NCBI GenBank assembly: GCA_002633005.1
Contig: NMRA01000016.1
Span: 349,396-397,250 of the forward strand
Length of the DNA: 47,855 nt
Direction: 5' to 3'
From: Phoronis australis
Lineage: Eukaryota; Phoronida; Phoronidae
Part shown: positions 37,801-47,593 of the stretch, piece after piece
Numbering within the stretch: position 1 is the first letter of the stretch
Layout: each line of letters starts with the position of its first letter
The notes under the pieces: model-generated
What the model saw: the letters and a program-made list of their open reading frames with translations, nothing else
Told to the model about the DNA's origin: nothing
Database searches by the model: none
Position numbers and translations under genes: made by a program

Positions 37801-40800
37801 AACCTTTATGTTATTTAGGCTACCTGCCACAATGAAACTGGTTTCAACTAGTTCTTTATCCAGATGAGAAGTGATTAAAAGGCTATGAAATAACTGACAA
37901 TTGGTTTAATAACGGCACGAATCAATTTTCTGACAAACTTACAGAAAAAAGGCATGGCAACCAGGATTTCTTTGCAAGTTGCAAGCTATTCTTAAAACTT
38001 AACGTAAGTTGGATAGAAGAAATTTTGACTTCAATTTTCTACGAGTTGAGTTTGAAATACTGCCTTGAAAATTTTAGCAATTAAAAGAATTTTGGTAGAT
38101 TTTGAGATGAGTTTTCGTGCCTTTAACAAGTGCAAGTGTTCCCAATGGCTCATGTTGAATCATGAAATTTGAATTGAAAAATAATACCAACATCTAAACA
38201 ATTTACCTTATCTGTGTGAGGGTTTCAGCCTCTATGGCATTGCATGTCACGTGACCATCACTGAGACTAATTTTCAACAAGCGTGGAGCCGTCTGCGAAT
38301 CTTCGTTGTCTTTAGGAGCGGAGATGTTTCGAATCTTCTGTATTTGAAGGACTAGAGGGCCGTCAATCTGTCAAAAATTCATTACAAAAGATTATCTGCA
38401 AGGCTCACTGCTTAGCATAATGCAAACTGGTACAATTTCCAGGTAGACATGTGGGAAATGAAGTTGCCAAAATAAGGAAACATCGCATGCAGGGGAGTGA
38501 ACGTTCCTGCCCCTACAAACGACGCATAGATGACCACAGTCGAAAATGAGAAAACTGACCCAGGGGATATCTGAAGTGAAGAACCCGTAAACTGAGCAAA
38601 GAACTGCAAAAATAAGGAGTATGTCGTGTGCTCGCAACCACCAATTTTCTACTCGGGTCCAATATCCCGCACAGGCTCACTTCCTACCTAAGAAAGAAAC
38701 AGTCAATCAGGACGTGCTGTCTGTGCATGAGTCAGAAACGGGTCGCATGTGGGCGTGGCGACTTTGTAATGACAAGGATATTTTACCATGTCACCACAGT
38801 GCTCGATGTAAATTTTAGTCGAGCAACAAAAAAAGAAAAAGAAAACAATTCCGACAACTTCTGTCAGCTTACTTCCTGTTGTAACTCAAACATGGCAGCA
38901 ACAAATGCATTCAATTCGTGAAAGAAACAGAACAGTTGTGAATCAAAGGCAACAAATCTAGGAACACTATTAGTCAACATGAACCTTGAAACAAATTTAG
39001 TGGCAGTAGCGATCTCGTGACGACTTGGATTTTTTCCCAGGTCACCAAACATAATCTGAGGTTGCACTGGTGACCTGAAGGTTGCCAAATCGAGCACTGC
39101 ACCAAATGAAAAATGTCTGCTGGTCGCCAAATCTAGCTCTGGTCTACCATTTAATCTAACAAACGTATTTTTTACTAAATAAAAACCTCAATAACAAGAA
39201 AAGGGGATAAAGGTGTCACACACTGTAACGTCTCAGGTGCTAAGTACTGTAGCCCAACACATGAATGCCATAATAGAGTGAATGTCAGAAGCTCTTGAAG
39301 ACTAGTAGCAACCTGATAAAATGGAAGCAGATTATCTCCAACCTTATTTAGTGGCCTCTATTCTAACTCGTATATCAATAAACTAAGCTTTGTCAACTAG
39401 TCAGAGTGTATATTTTCTGAGCGAAAAAAGATTAGGGAATATGAAAATACTTTTTGTATAAATGTACCATTGTTGGTTTTACGTAAAAACCTTTTTAAGT
39501 CAAAATTTTATTTTTAAGAAAGGTACATTCATAGCAAAATAACCCCTCGGTCGATTTTAATGAAACTTTTTTTAAATGAAAACTTCACCAGTTACTTCAA
39601 AAACGCTATTAGGAATTTTCGATTGGTCTTTTACTTTGGTGTCTATGACAAATCAACTCACAAAACGTAAGGTATCTTTTAAAAAATGAAAGTCGTAATT
39701 GTCTTTCTTACATTACGCAAAAAATGGGCCTTTACAATGAAAATGCTAACAGCGTTTTTAAGACTGATGACTAAATATTATATTTGGAAAGTTTCAGCGA
39801 AATCCACCAAGCTGTTTTTGAGAACTCGTATTCCTAAGTTCAAATAAATTCGATTTGCTGAAGCCGAGAAAAAGGCGGTTAAACTGGGACAAATGAAAAT
39901 CTCAAAGTCTTCGGTTCATTATTCGGTGAAAGCTTGTTTTCGGTACACATAACCTATACAAGCCTTAAATATGTTCGCTATTTCAACATTCACTCGCAAT
40001 GTCAACTGACTTTGCACTGTGTAATTAACTTATCATTAAAATGTACTGTTCCCAGCTAACTCTTACTGTTATTTGTGACCATTTGACCTACTTTTATATA
40101 AATAGGTCACAGTTCATTGTTATACACATAGCCTGTACACGTCACATGCTGGGAGACTGATACAAACCAAGTAAGAAATGGATAACAAAAATTGAATCAG
40201 TGCTAAAACATGTTGTTAGCATGAGATCGAAACGTTGAAATGTCAATTTATTAATTGAATGAAGGAATTAGGGTGAGGATTTATCTCTTTTCACAATTTG
40301 CTGTGTTCATGACCACAGAGGCCTGAGGCGACCGTAGCATTTATTTTAAACGCCAACGGTCGTAAGCATATAGACGCACAACTCCCTTGGGATCAAAACT
40401 ACAGTTTGTCTTTGTTTTCCTCAGCACCATTTTACCATAAGTACACCGCATTTACTCAATGTTATGGCGATTTTGCTAATGAAAGGACTGAGGATATACG
40501 AAGCTGTTCTGTAACTGGCGAGAGATTTGAATTAATTTAAACCTCTTTAACCTTTGACATCAGATAAGTAGTAAACAAATATCTACACGGTTGTGCGGTT
40601 CCAATGTGGTTCAGTTAAACCTTTTTTCCTCGCCACGCAGTACATATTTTGTATTTGAAGTTCCCCGAGAATGAAGATAAGGTATTTTACTAGACAAACG
40701 TGAAATATTGTAAAAATGGCCATTTTTTTAATAAGGTTGGAGATAACCTTATATGTATTTTGATCCGCTTTCATAACAAGAATAGAAGAAAGTACAATAT

Positions 40801-43800
40801 GCATATACGATAATGTTCTCATGCAAAAACGCCAACGAACTTTTCCCTTTATCGTTTACTTTTAGTGCCCCATCATAAGCAATAAACAAACATCGTTCTT
40901 AGCACTTTCACTTGTATCTTGAAAATAAACGAACTTACCGATTCCAGTTTCCCTTTGTTGATATCTTCAGGAAGACACTTCTTGCCAATGATCTTCAAGT
41001 CAAACTAAACGATAAAAAATGATAAATTTAATTTCAACTTACCAGATACAGTGTTCTCTACGCTCAAAACTCAAACAGGTCGCATTTACAACCACTTTGA
41101 AAATTTAGACTGTGTGCAGCGCGTGCATATAATTGCAAACACACACAAACAATACCTTTTTGTTAAAAATAAAATAAAAATTATCCAGTGGCATACTATT
41201 TAAACAGGTTACGAGCAAAATCAAATAGGTTGCGGCAAACTGTTAAAACAGTTTATGGAGAACACCAACATACTAAATGAAACAAAGTACTGCAACGAGG
41301 CATGCATGAAAGTACGATAAAAAATCTTCAACTAGGAACAAAAATAATCGCTAAAATTGCTACGTTTCCAATTTTCAGAGGCTTAACTAATTGTTATATT
41401 GCTTAAAATTTTACCAAATGCTGTCTGGTAATAGCTTTGTCACAGAAAGCATGCCGAAAGCAACTTGAATTTTCGTGAAAGCCATTTTTGTTAAGAAATT
41501 TGATAAAATGAAATTTCACCTGCAAGCTACATTGTGTTCGAAATTGAAGAATTTGTACCGCAAGCCCCATGACACACGCAGTTCCTTGCCAATAGTTATC
41601 AGGTAAAATGGTCCCCAATTCCCAGTCATGACAGCTGCATGAATGTGTAACGCATCATGTTAATTGAAGCTGACTGACATGATTACGAAGCACAGCAATT
41701 TACTGCAACATTAACGATGTGAGAACTCTCTACAGTAATTGCATTTTTGATGAAATGACACGCTATTGTCATACATTTGCGAAGAAAGCAGAATTGGTTG
41801 TCATGGCGAGGAAATGGTATTTTGTGTACGTAACTGTATGGTCACTAGGTTAGAAAATGTCACTTCTAAGCTTCCAGTAACATAAAGAATTCACAGGCAC
41901 TACATAGAGTTAAGGAAAAAATACAACAAAATATTAAGCGACATACAATTTAACTAAGAGAGTACATTTGGACGTATATAAAACTCGCATTTATAATTTT
42001 ATATAGATAAGTAAAAACAGACACATTCTGACTATGGGCTGTTGCAATACCATTTGTATGGGATGGGAAGGCACTTGAAATAAAAAATTGGTTGGCTGTC
42101 CTCCGAGTAAAAAAAATTTACCAGTTGTTCCTCTTGTAAAATATTACTGCGTGTTGCTTTTTCATTCATACGTTTTATGTAGTGGATGGTCCATGAACAA
42201 AGTACATACAAATCAAACTATCCATGCATCATCTACCATAAACTCTTCCTACGCTACAATTAATTTCTCAACTGGTGACTCGCAAATTCTTAATCGTAGC
42301 ACGCCCAAAACAGTAAACAAAAACAATATTTTACCCTTCCCTTAATTTTGAAAAGCTGGCATTTTTACTTTCTACTCATTCAAAACCACGGCTATAATGA
42401 GCCACATTACACAGCACAACATGCAGACAATTCATACGCCCAAAACAAAACCAGCAAAAAAGTGCACAGCTTGAGAAGCCGAAACACCACCACAAACAAT
42501 TTTTTTATTTTTCTATTCATTTCATACATTGGCCTTGTATTTCCAGCCATTCTAATTGTTTAGCTCACCCCCCGCCTATTGAAAATTATTATCTTTTAAT
42601 AATTTTGTGCGAATATGAAGAGTGGTCACTGTAGCTTCTAAGGTTTGGATACTGAAGAGCGAAGATTACAACAGTGTCTGAACGCTTCACAAAGTTGCCA
42701 CACAAAAGGCTTGTGCAATTCCTATCTTAATGATCTAAATGAAACTGTAGTAGACAGCAATTTCTGAACACAGAAGTGGGCCATTTGTCTGAAGAAATAA
42801 CATTAACTGAACACCAGCATTTCTGAATCATTCTGTATCATCAATCTATGTAGTATGATACTGTTCATATTCACACCACAAAGTAACACTATTACATTAC
42901 TGATGCCAGATCTGACTGCCACCTATTGGAGAAACTGTTAAGTGCAAATGGAACAACATGTTCAAACACAGCATGTTAACTGAAATAAACATTGAATAGT
43001 GAGGGACTGATTTTGTTCATTTTAGCTTTTGGTTGACAGTACCAGTTGAACTAGTGCAATTCACTAATAATAATAACGATAACATCAACTTAAGAGAAGT
43101 CCTTTCGCATTTCATAAAATAACTTTTTAACTCCTGAACATTTTCCTGAATCTTCTATGACAGGCAAATCATAATCCAAGTATTTAAGCATTTCAGATTT
43201 TTTCCAGTGGTGGAACTAAGAATTGGTTTGACCTCTTTTCCAGATGCAGCATGCATTTAATGCAAGATCCTCAGTTATTCAGGACCTTTACTGCGAAGAC
43301 CCAGAGGCCAATTTTATCAAAGGTTGTCAGTCAGATAGAAGCACGGTTATTACTATGAATTTGCACACAGTTCGCTGACATAACTCGGCAAAGTGGTGGT
43401 TGAAGTACAAATCTCATGGTTTTTGAGGTTTTGAGAAGTAAATATCTCACAGTATCGGAATTAACATATATTACATTTTGACTATTCAGTGCAATCCGAA
43501 TAATTTGACAGCAGCTTCTCTTGATAACAGATTTCATTAAATGCACGAAAGTGTTATGGGTTGACAATTTTCGTACATACTTGAGTATGTACAAAAATTG
43601 TCAACCGACAACACTGTTGTGTGTTCAATGAATTCATTACTTATTGTAATTTGAATTTTCGCAATGCCCGATGTGCATGTAACAGATGCGAACCCCCCGT
43701 CTAATGACAAGAGTCTCACTTCTCCCAATCAAGCACGTGACTATATCCTACTGTGCTTATTCATGTTACCAGGATTTTCCACAGATAAGCCCACCCAATG

Positions 43801-44708
43801 AAATGACCATGGGCATTTATTCGGCAAATTATACCAATTAAATCCTATGGGCGTTTTATTTGGTATTACAACTTCTGGTGTCACGTGCCCAGAAAGTGGG
43901 ACTTTTAATCAGAAAATTTCCACTTAAAAGTCTACTCAGTGTCAACTTTTAGCCACAAATTCAGTTTTGTGGAGCATTTATCGTTTATAAAACCAACAAA
44001 GTGATAGTGAACTATGCATTTATTAACTTAAAATTAAAAAAGCAGTTTTATGCAAAACAAGAGCAACGCGGAGCGTTGAAATGCGCCCACAATTGCACCG
44101 CATACGGTATCCTTCTAGGGTTGTTTGTTGGTACCATAAAGNATTTTTGGCTGCAGAGCCGTAGTATTTGTCACCGCGGTTTACAATAACACGAGACGCC
44201 ATTGGAAATCCCACCACGCTATCCCAGATGCCCCGGCAATGTTGACAATTTACGTTCCTCCGAAACATAAAGAGCAACTTCCGCTTTTCGAGGTGAACGT
44301 CGTCTGCAACGCCACGGTAAGAAAGGAATTTGCCGCGGAAATTTTACATCAAATCCGATTTTTTTTACGCGGAAATATAATAAAATGCGCGGACAGAACA
44401 TTTGAAAAAAGCGGAAATCCGTGTTTCCACAGAAAATTCCAAGCCCTGGCTTATCTACGGAAAATCCCGGTAGGAATTAGAATGCCAGGCAATGCAATGC
44501 TTAAGATTTGCACTTTTAAGTTTGATCATGAAATATCTGATGGAGGGTTCATTCAGGTCTTCATAAGAAAACAAAGTTGCTGAAAGCCCCCATATTCCAG
44601 TTACGACAATACGTAAGAAAGCCTACATCAAGAGCTGCCTTTACGGTCTCCTGTACACCTCGCTTCCCATAATCTGTACATTCCTCCAGACCCACGTCTG
44701 ACAAGTGC
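28604..44708 (-). CDS. TDRD3: Tudor domain-containing protein 3 (TDRD3), 13 exons, 5' partial
   Basis: Minus-strand exons: 44708-44627, 41004-40939, 38367-38207, 37565-37424, 36639-36528, 35520-35384, 34934-34783, 34374-34313, 33825-33724, 32637-31562, 30571-30500, 29975-29841, 28810-28604. All introns are GT-AG and every phase joins, giving 834 codons before TAG. Domains in order: RMI1/TDRD3-type OB fold (residues about 1-150: LSDVGLEEC, DLKIIGKKCLPEDIN, LKISLSDGHVTCNAIE, NTKVLGGHVE); GPPPFIPFGQ; UBA (about 236-276: VEKIVEMGFSPEQAVSALK); RGG-like segment; long disordered linker; Tudor (about 706-766: GDYCLARYWEDNQFYKAV, FVDYGNTEEV); C-terminal tail MEFTRGGNGVP. In animals TDRD3 binds topoisomerase IIIb through the OB fold, reads methylarginine through Tudor, and acts in transcription and mRNP biology. 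The first exon is missing: two bases precede 44708 (probably TG of a Trp codon) and were not located. The product is longer than the vertebrate protein because of exon 10. Confidence 0.95.
29841..30571 (-). other. TDRD3: TDRD3 Tudor domain, encoded by two phase-0 exons
   Basis: Exon 11 (30571-30500, 24 codons) encodes WKQGDYCLARYWEDNQ. Exon 12 (29975-29841, 45 codons) encodes FYKAVIHNIYINGNGV, then VQFVDYGNTEEV and DVKPISKESW. Aromatic residues at the expected methylarginine-cage positions (Y of RYWED, FY, Y of DYGN) are present. Both exons are multiples of three and flanked by phase-0 introns. Confidence 0.92.
31208..31446. mobile_element. Small TIR element, CAGAGCTTGGAAT family (copy 1)
   Basis: The left end CAGAGCTCGGAATG is mirrored at the right by AATTCCAAGCACTG. 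The body (GACAAAAAAGAGGA ... CAAATAAATAGGCTTGTGTG ... TAAGAGGAAATCGAAA) matches 37149-37397 in the same orientation. It lies in TDRD3 intron 10, near the donor of the long exon. Confidence 0.7.
31562..32637 (-). other. TDRD3: TDRD3 exon 10: long disordered R/G/N/Q- then P-rich linker
   Basis: A single 1,076-bp exon encodes about 359 residues. The order is a charged segment (SNKENHQSERTRHK), an Arg/Asn/Asp/Gly/Gln-rich region with RGG-like pieces (GRGGYNNTRGHRYDNRQ, RQRYQGRNNYNDG), Pro-rich runs (KPAPPPPQVPSEPP, PPPMAMPQPMPP), and a Gln/Met/Tyr-rich end (YVQQHQPQQHMQMYAQ). It is a low-complexity linker between UBA and Tudor. It starts in phase 1 and ends in phase 0. Confidence 0.85.
33011..33670. 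repeat. Two related short palindromic repeats (GTTGTCC...GGACAAC)
   Basis: GTTGTCCATTCGGACAAC (33011-33028) and GTTGTTCACTCGGACAAC (33607-33624) are each near-palindromes and are followed by related sequence for about 60 bp. They lie in TDRD3 intron 9. They are probably fragments of one dispersed repeat. Confidence 0.4.
34783..34934 (-). other. TDRD3: TDRD3 UBA domain exon
   Basis: The exon encodes SDKDVEKIVEMGFSPEQAVS, then ALKQSGNNVEEAINTLL. The MGFS loop and the third-helix leucines are classic for UBA folds that bind ubiquitin. It starts in phase 0 and ends in phase 2, leading into the Arg/Gly-rich exon 34374-34313 (FRGRGRGQDRGDRLERGFG). Confidence 0.92.
35732..35905. mobile_element. MITE, TGACCTATC family (copy 1, TDRD3 intron 5)
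   Basis: It starts TGACCTATCATAAGCTCCGC and ends CGATAGGTCA, a terminal inverted repeat of about 10 bp. Over the full 174 bp it aligns with 45891-46063, including CTCCGCCCCCTTGCG, AACAACAAGTTTTAC, CTTGGAAACGAAGGT and GTCACTCAAAAT. It has no coding capacity. Confidence 0.85.
37149..37397. mobile_element. Small TIR element, CAGAGCTTGGAAT family (copy 2)
   Basis: The left end CAGGGCTTGAAATG is mirrored by AATTCCAAGCTCTG. The body matches 31208-31446 in the same orientation (GACAAAAAAGAGGA, CAAATAAATAGGCTTGTGTG, AAGAGGAAATCGAAA). The element ends 26 bp from the TDRD3 exon donor at 37424. Confidence 0.7.
38799..39098 (-). mobile_element. Small TIR element, AGTGCTCGA family (copy 2, TDRD3 intron 3)
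   Basis: It is bounded by AGTGCTCGA (38799-38807) and TCGAGCACT (39090-39098). Its reverse complement matches the first ~90 bp of the element at 6832-7201. The interior right of centre is poly(A)/AAAAAGAAAAAG-rich. It has no ORF. Confidence 0.65.
39332..40746. repeat. Exact 17-bp inverted repeat 1.4 kb apart
   Basis: TTATCTCCAACCTTATT at 39332-39348 and its exact reverse complement at 40730-40746 flank AT-rich non-coding DNA in TDRD3 intron 3. They may be the termini of a degraded element; no transposase remnant is recognisable between them. Confidence 0.35.
43533..43633. repeat. Long palindromic hairpin
   Basis: The core arms GGTTGACAATTTTCGTACAT (43559 on) and ATGTACAAAAATTGTCAACC (to 43606) are nearly perfect, with a loop of TTGA plus flanking bases. 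The symmetry extends outward with mismatches (TTCATTAAATGCACGAAAGT against CTGTTGTGTGTTCAATGAAT). It is a fold-back element or a very recent inverted duplication. Confidence 0.7.
44142..44142. other. Ambiguous base (N)
   Basis: A single N within TDRD3 intron 2; likely a collapsed gap or unresolved base. Confidence 0.8.
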
Positions 44709-44935
44709 CTACAACGGAAACAAACACAATCAACATTTTTACAAGTAAACATATGTACAAAAATCCACCTTCCCACAGCCAGCATGTGAGTCAAACATCC
44801 AAACCAATCAGCCAAACAGCAAGTGCCCTCTAGCAAGCAATTTAGAGAGGTCTTTACTCAACTCTACGTCACACCCAGAACTGGAAATTCACAACACATA
44901 TCATTGCTTTCCACAACTGAATATTCAAAAACACC

Positions 44936-45168
44936 AGGGGCCTATTCTAAGAAAACTGACTTAGCATAGACAAATTTTAAATTTTAGTCAAATTTAGGAT
45001 AAAACTTGAATTTGTCTCAAGTCCATATCAAGACAGACATCTTAAGTTTGACTCAAGCTTTGACTTAACTTTAATTGCGTTACCCAATGTGGAAGCTTCT
45101 AAGTTCGGAAGTTGAGACAAATCTTAGTAAAAAAATGGTCTTAAGTCGATTTCTTGGAACGGGCCCCA
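44936..45168. mobile_element. MITE-like element, GGGGCC...TTCNAAGAAA termini
   Basis: The left end GGGGCCTATTCTAAGAAAAC then TGACTTAG is mirrored at the right by CTTAAGTCGATTTCTTGGAA then CGGGCCCC. The interior alternates GACTTAA/TTAAGT words (ATCTTAAGTTTGACTCAAGC). No ORF is present. Confidence 0.75.
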
Positions 45169-45890
45169 TGTCTACACTGTGGTGAGTTTGTGTGTGAAGT
45201 CATGAAATAAATGGATTGAACTGGTTTCAAAAGTCCACAGTGTCGTAATTTACATAAGAAATGACTAATCTCTGAATGCACCAAACTCCATACATTGGTT
45301 TTCAAACTCGGCACAACTAAGTCACTGCGAAATTCGACACAGTAATGAGTCGAAATAGGTTGTGGAGAAAACTCCCTTCTAAATGGCACCATCTCGAAAC
45401 ATAAAAAAGCTCGTTTTTATCACTGGTGTTTTTGTCACTGGTGTTTATGTCCGTTCTTTGAAACAAATTTAAGAAGTAAAAGGTACCTCATCAGATACTG
45501 CTTTCCAGTGTTCATTCTCAACATGCATCTTACACCATTCCAACACATTAAAATTCCTGGTGGTACACTATAATGACTATGCATTGCACAACCACCTCAT
45601 AGGTTCCAGACTCTAGGAGTAAATTGACACACAGCAGTGCTTTTCTAAAATAAACCTTGCGTCCACACAGCCCCTTACAAACAGGGGTAAATGCTGGATC
45701 TAAGACCTTAGGCCACTGACACTACTGTCAAAATAGGTTCATTGACACTTAAATGTAAAGCTTCAGTGCACATGTCTCAGTTATTAGAGGAGAAACTAAC
45801 TTTCCTACACACAACACAGGAGTTCAAAAAGAAGGAACTGATGGTTGAACTGAAGGAGCATGCCACCAAAAATGATATATTTGCATCAAT

Positions 45891-46063
45891 TGACCTATCG
45901 CAAGCTCCGCCCCCTTGCGTAATGTCGACTAACTAACAACAAGTTTTACCCGGCAACGTGTTGTTTGTCGGGTAAAATGACGGCTTGGAAACGAAGGTGT
46001 GCCAATAATGCTGCGTTCTAAATGGACAGTTAAGCCGTCACTCAAAATCCTGGCGATAGGTCA
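45891..46063. mobile_element. MITE, TGACCTATC family (copy 2)
   Basis: It begins TGACCTATCGCAAGCTCCGC and ends CGATAGGTCA. It is the same orientation and almost the same length (173 bp) as 35732-35905. It has internal inverted repeats TTTTACCCG / CGGGTAAAA and ACGGCTT / AAGCCGT, so the unit can fold. The symmetric termini are more complete here than in copy 1. Confidence 0.85.
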
Positions 46064-46261
46064 ATTTAGATCAACCAGTTCTGCTCCATAACGACACATT
46101 CAATTGTTTAACCCGATACCAGACTACATGCAGAGATAATAAAACTAGCCTGTAATGTCATCGGATCTAAACAGCCTGTTGTGCCGTGCACCGACTCGGC
46201 ATTTATCGGTGTAAGATTATCGAAAGATCTTGAACTGACGAACACAAGTTTGAATAAAGAC

Positions 46262-46352
46262 AACAACTTTTCTAAAATGTAGCGACACGTTTCGGCGGTA
46301 AAACATCCACTATTGCCAAGGTTTATTCAGAGAATGGATGCCAAACTATAAG
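46262..46352 (-). repeat. Possible Penelope-like/hammerhead-type repeat end
   Basis: On the minus strand CTGAATAAACCTTGGCAATA is followed by GTTTTACCGCCGAAACGTGT. The spacing resembles the CTGANGA...GAAAC layout seen in many retroelement-associated hammerhead motifs, but the CTGANGA core is degenerate (CTGAATAA). This is a weak call, based on pattern only. Confidence 0.2.
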
Positions 46353-46774
46353 ATTATCGTGCGACTTAATAATTTTACTACCAATAAAACATTAAGTATC
46401 AATGCAAAACCCTTATCGATGCATTGAACTTTCAAATAAAAGGGCAGTTTCATTTCATAGTTATTGATTTATAAACGTGGCTTAGGCTCGGTACCCAGCA
46501 AACTTCCTGTTTGGACCTTTTCGGTGATAAATTTAATTGATTCTTGCGTGAAATAAAGAAAGGTCACCAGGTACAGTGCACAGTAAATAACACTTGCCAA
46601 TAATACAGTTCTATACAAACGAAACGCTCGTTATAGAGCACGGACTTGGGCGCCGGTCACACTGGCGGGTTAACGGTGGCGAGCATAGCGTACCAGGTCA
46701 GCCGGACCTGATGAACGCTAAAAAATTCTGAACACATTTGCAGTCACAAGCGCTCCAAATAATTACAAAATTGT

Positions 46775-47036
46775 TTACAAAGTAACCAGACTTTGATACA
46801 CTGTTTGAGCTTGTTAGGATAAGAGTATTTCACATTATTTGAGTGTATGCACTAGAGTTAGCATGGCCGCGAGCTAGATGTTGATGAACTCTCACTCGAG
46901 TATTTTGAAGGCGGATCTTTAGGAGTCTCAAGCTACCGGTTTGAGCCAGAGTTTACATAGTAGGAAGTATTGGAGAGGCGCCGCGAATGCAAGCGAGACA
47001 CACGGCAAATGGAAAAGATGGACCCTCTGACCAATT
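46775..47036 (+). repeat. 262-bp direct repeat, copy 1
   Basis: It is identical in length to, and differs at one base (46995 G, 47814 A) from, 47594-47855. It is non-coding and contains no mobile-element termini. Confidence 0.97.
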
Positions 47037-47592
47037 CGACAACTTGCCATGCGCAAACTGTAGTCTTGGGAAATTCCTAAACTTGTGTTTGCTACTACGA
47101 AATTCCTGATTTTGCGCATCATCTAAATAAAAGGGTGCCTACATTTTCCAGGCTTGCGAACAAGAACTGGAAAAAAATACAGGTCCAAACAGAAGTCTAA
47201 CCAACGAGTAAGTCACTAAATAGCTGAACTTATGTTTTCATGACAAGGACCACAACTGATCACCTAAAAACCCCGCAATACATTGAACTGCACAATGCCT
47301 GACCATGGTCAACTTGCATTTCAATAGCAAGCCACGCCAAATGATTGGATTTCGCAAGCTATTATTTAACTTGCGAGATCCATGCGACGGCGTAAGCGCG
47401 TTGCATGGTTATCGCCTATGGGACGCTACCATTGCTTTCCTTTGTTGCGTCTTTGTTGAATATAACAATACAGGTGGCACGGATATCGTACCTTAGGCGC
47501 CCACGAGACAGTTACTGATATATGCTTACCATTATGTTAACTATCAGACAGAAAAACAAAGTGAACAATACATATGCCTTTCGAAGGATATC

Positions 47593-47593
47593 N
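47593..47593. other. Ambiguous base (N) at a junction
   Basis: The N directly precedes the second copy of the 262-bp repeat. The sequence left of the N is unrelated to the repeat, so this is a likely contig join. Confidence 0.85.

Larger units (their letters stand above)
41005..44626. other. Large TDRD3 intron 2 region without coding exons
   Basis: This 3.6-kb intron holds no exon in either strand that I can support. Notable content: a TCAAAGGTTGT repeat end at 43313, a long hairpin at 43533-43633, an N at 44142, and a right end of a CAGAGCTTGGAAT-type element (AATTCCAAGCCCTGGCT) near 44435-44455. Confidence 0.5.
37424..44708 (-). other. TDRD3: TDRD3 OB-fold (DUF1767/RMI1_N-type) region, exons 44708 to 37424
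   Basis: Four exons build the N-terminal fold: LSDVGLEEC and KAALD (44708-44627); FDLKIIGKKCLPEDINKGKL (41004-40939); GPLVLQIQKIRNISAPKDNE, then LKISLSDGHVTCNAIE (38367-38207); TPPGKKVLLSGNVRL, then FLQLTNNNTKVLGGHVEKMV (37565-37424). This module binds topoisomerase IIIb in characterised TDRD3 proteins. The phases are 2 (incoming), 0, 0, 2 and 0. Confidence 0.9.

Noticed and set aside
46928-47122. First TDRD3 exon starting at a minus-strand ATG near 47050
   Set aside because: The possible donor gives the wrong phase for the exon at 44708, and the peptide does not resemble the TDRD3 N-terminus.
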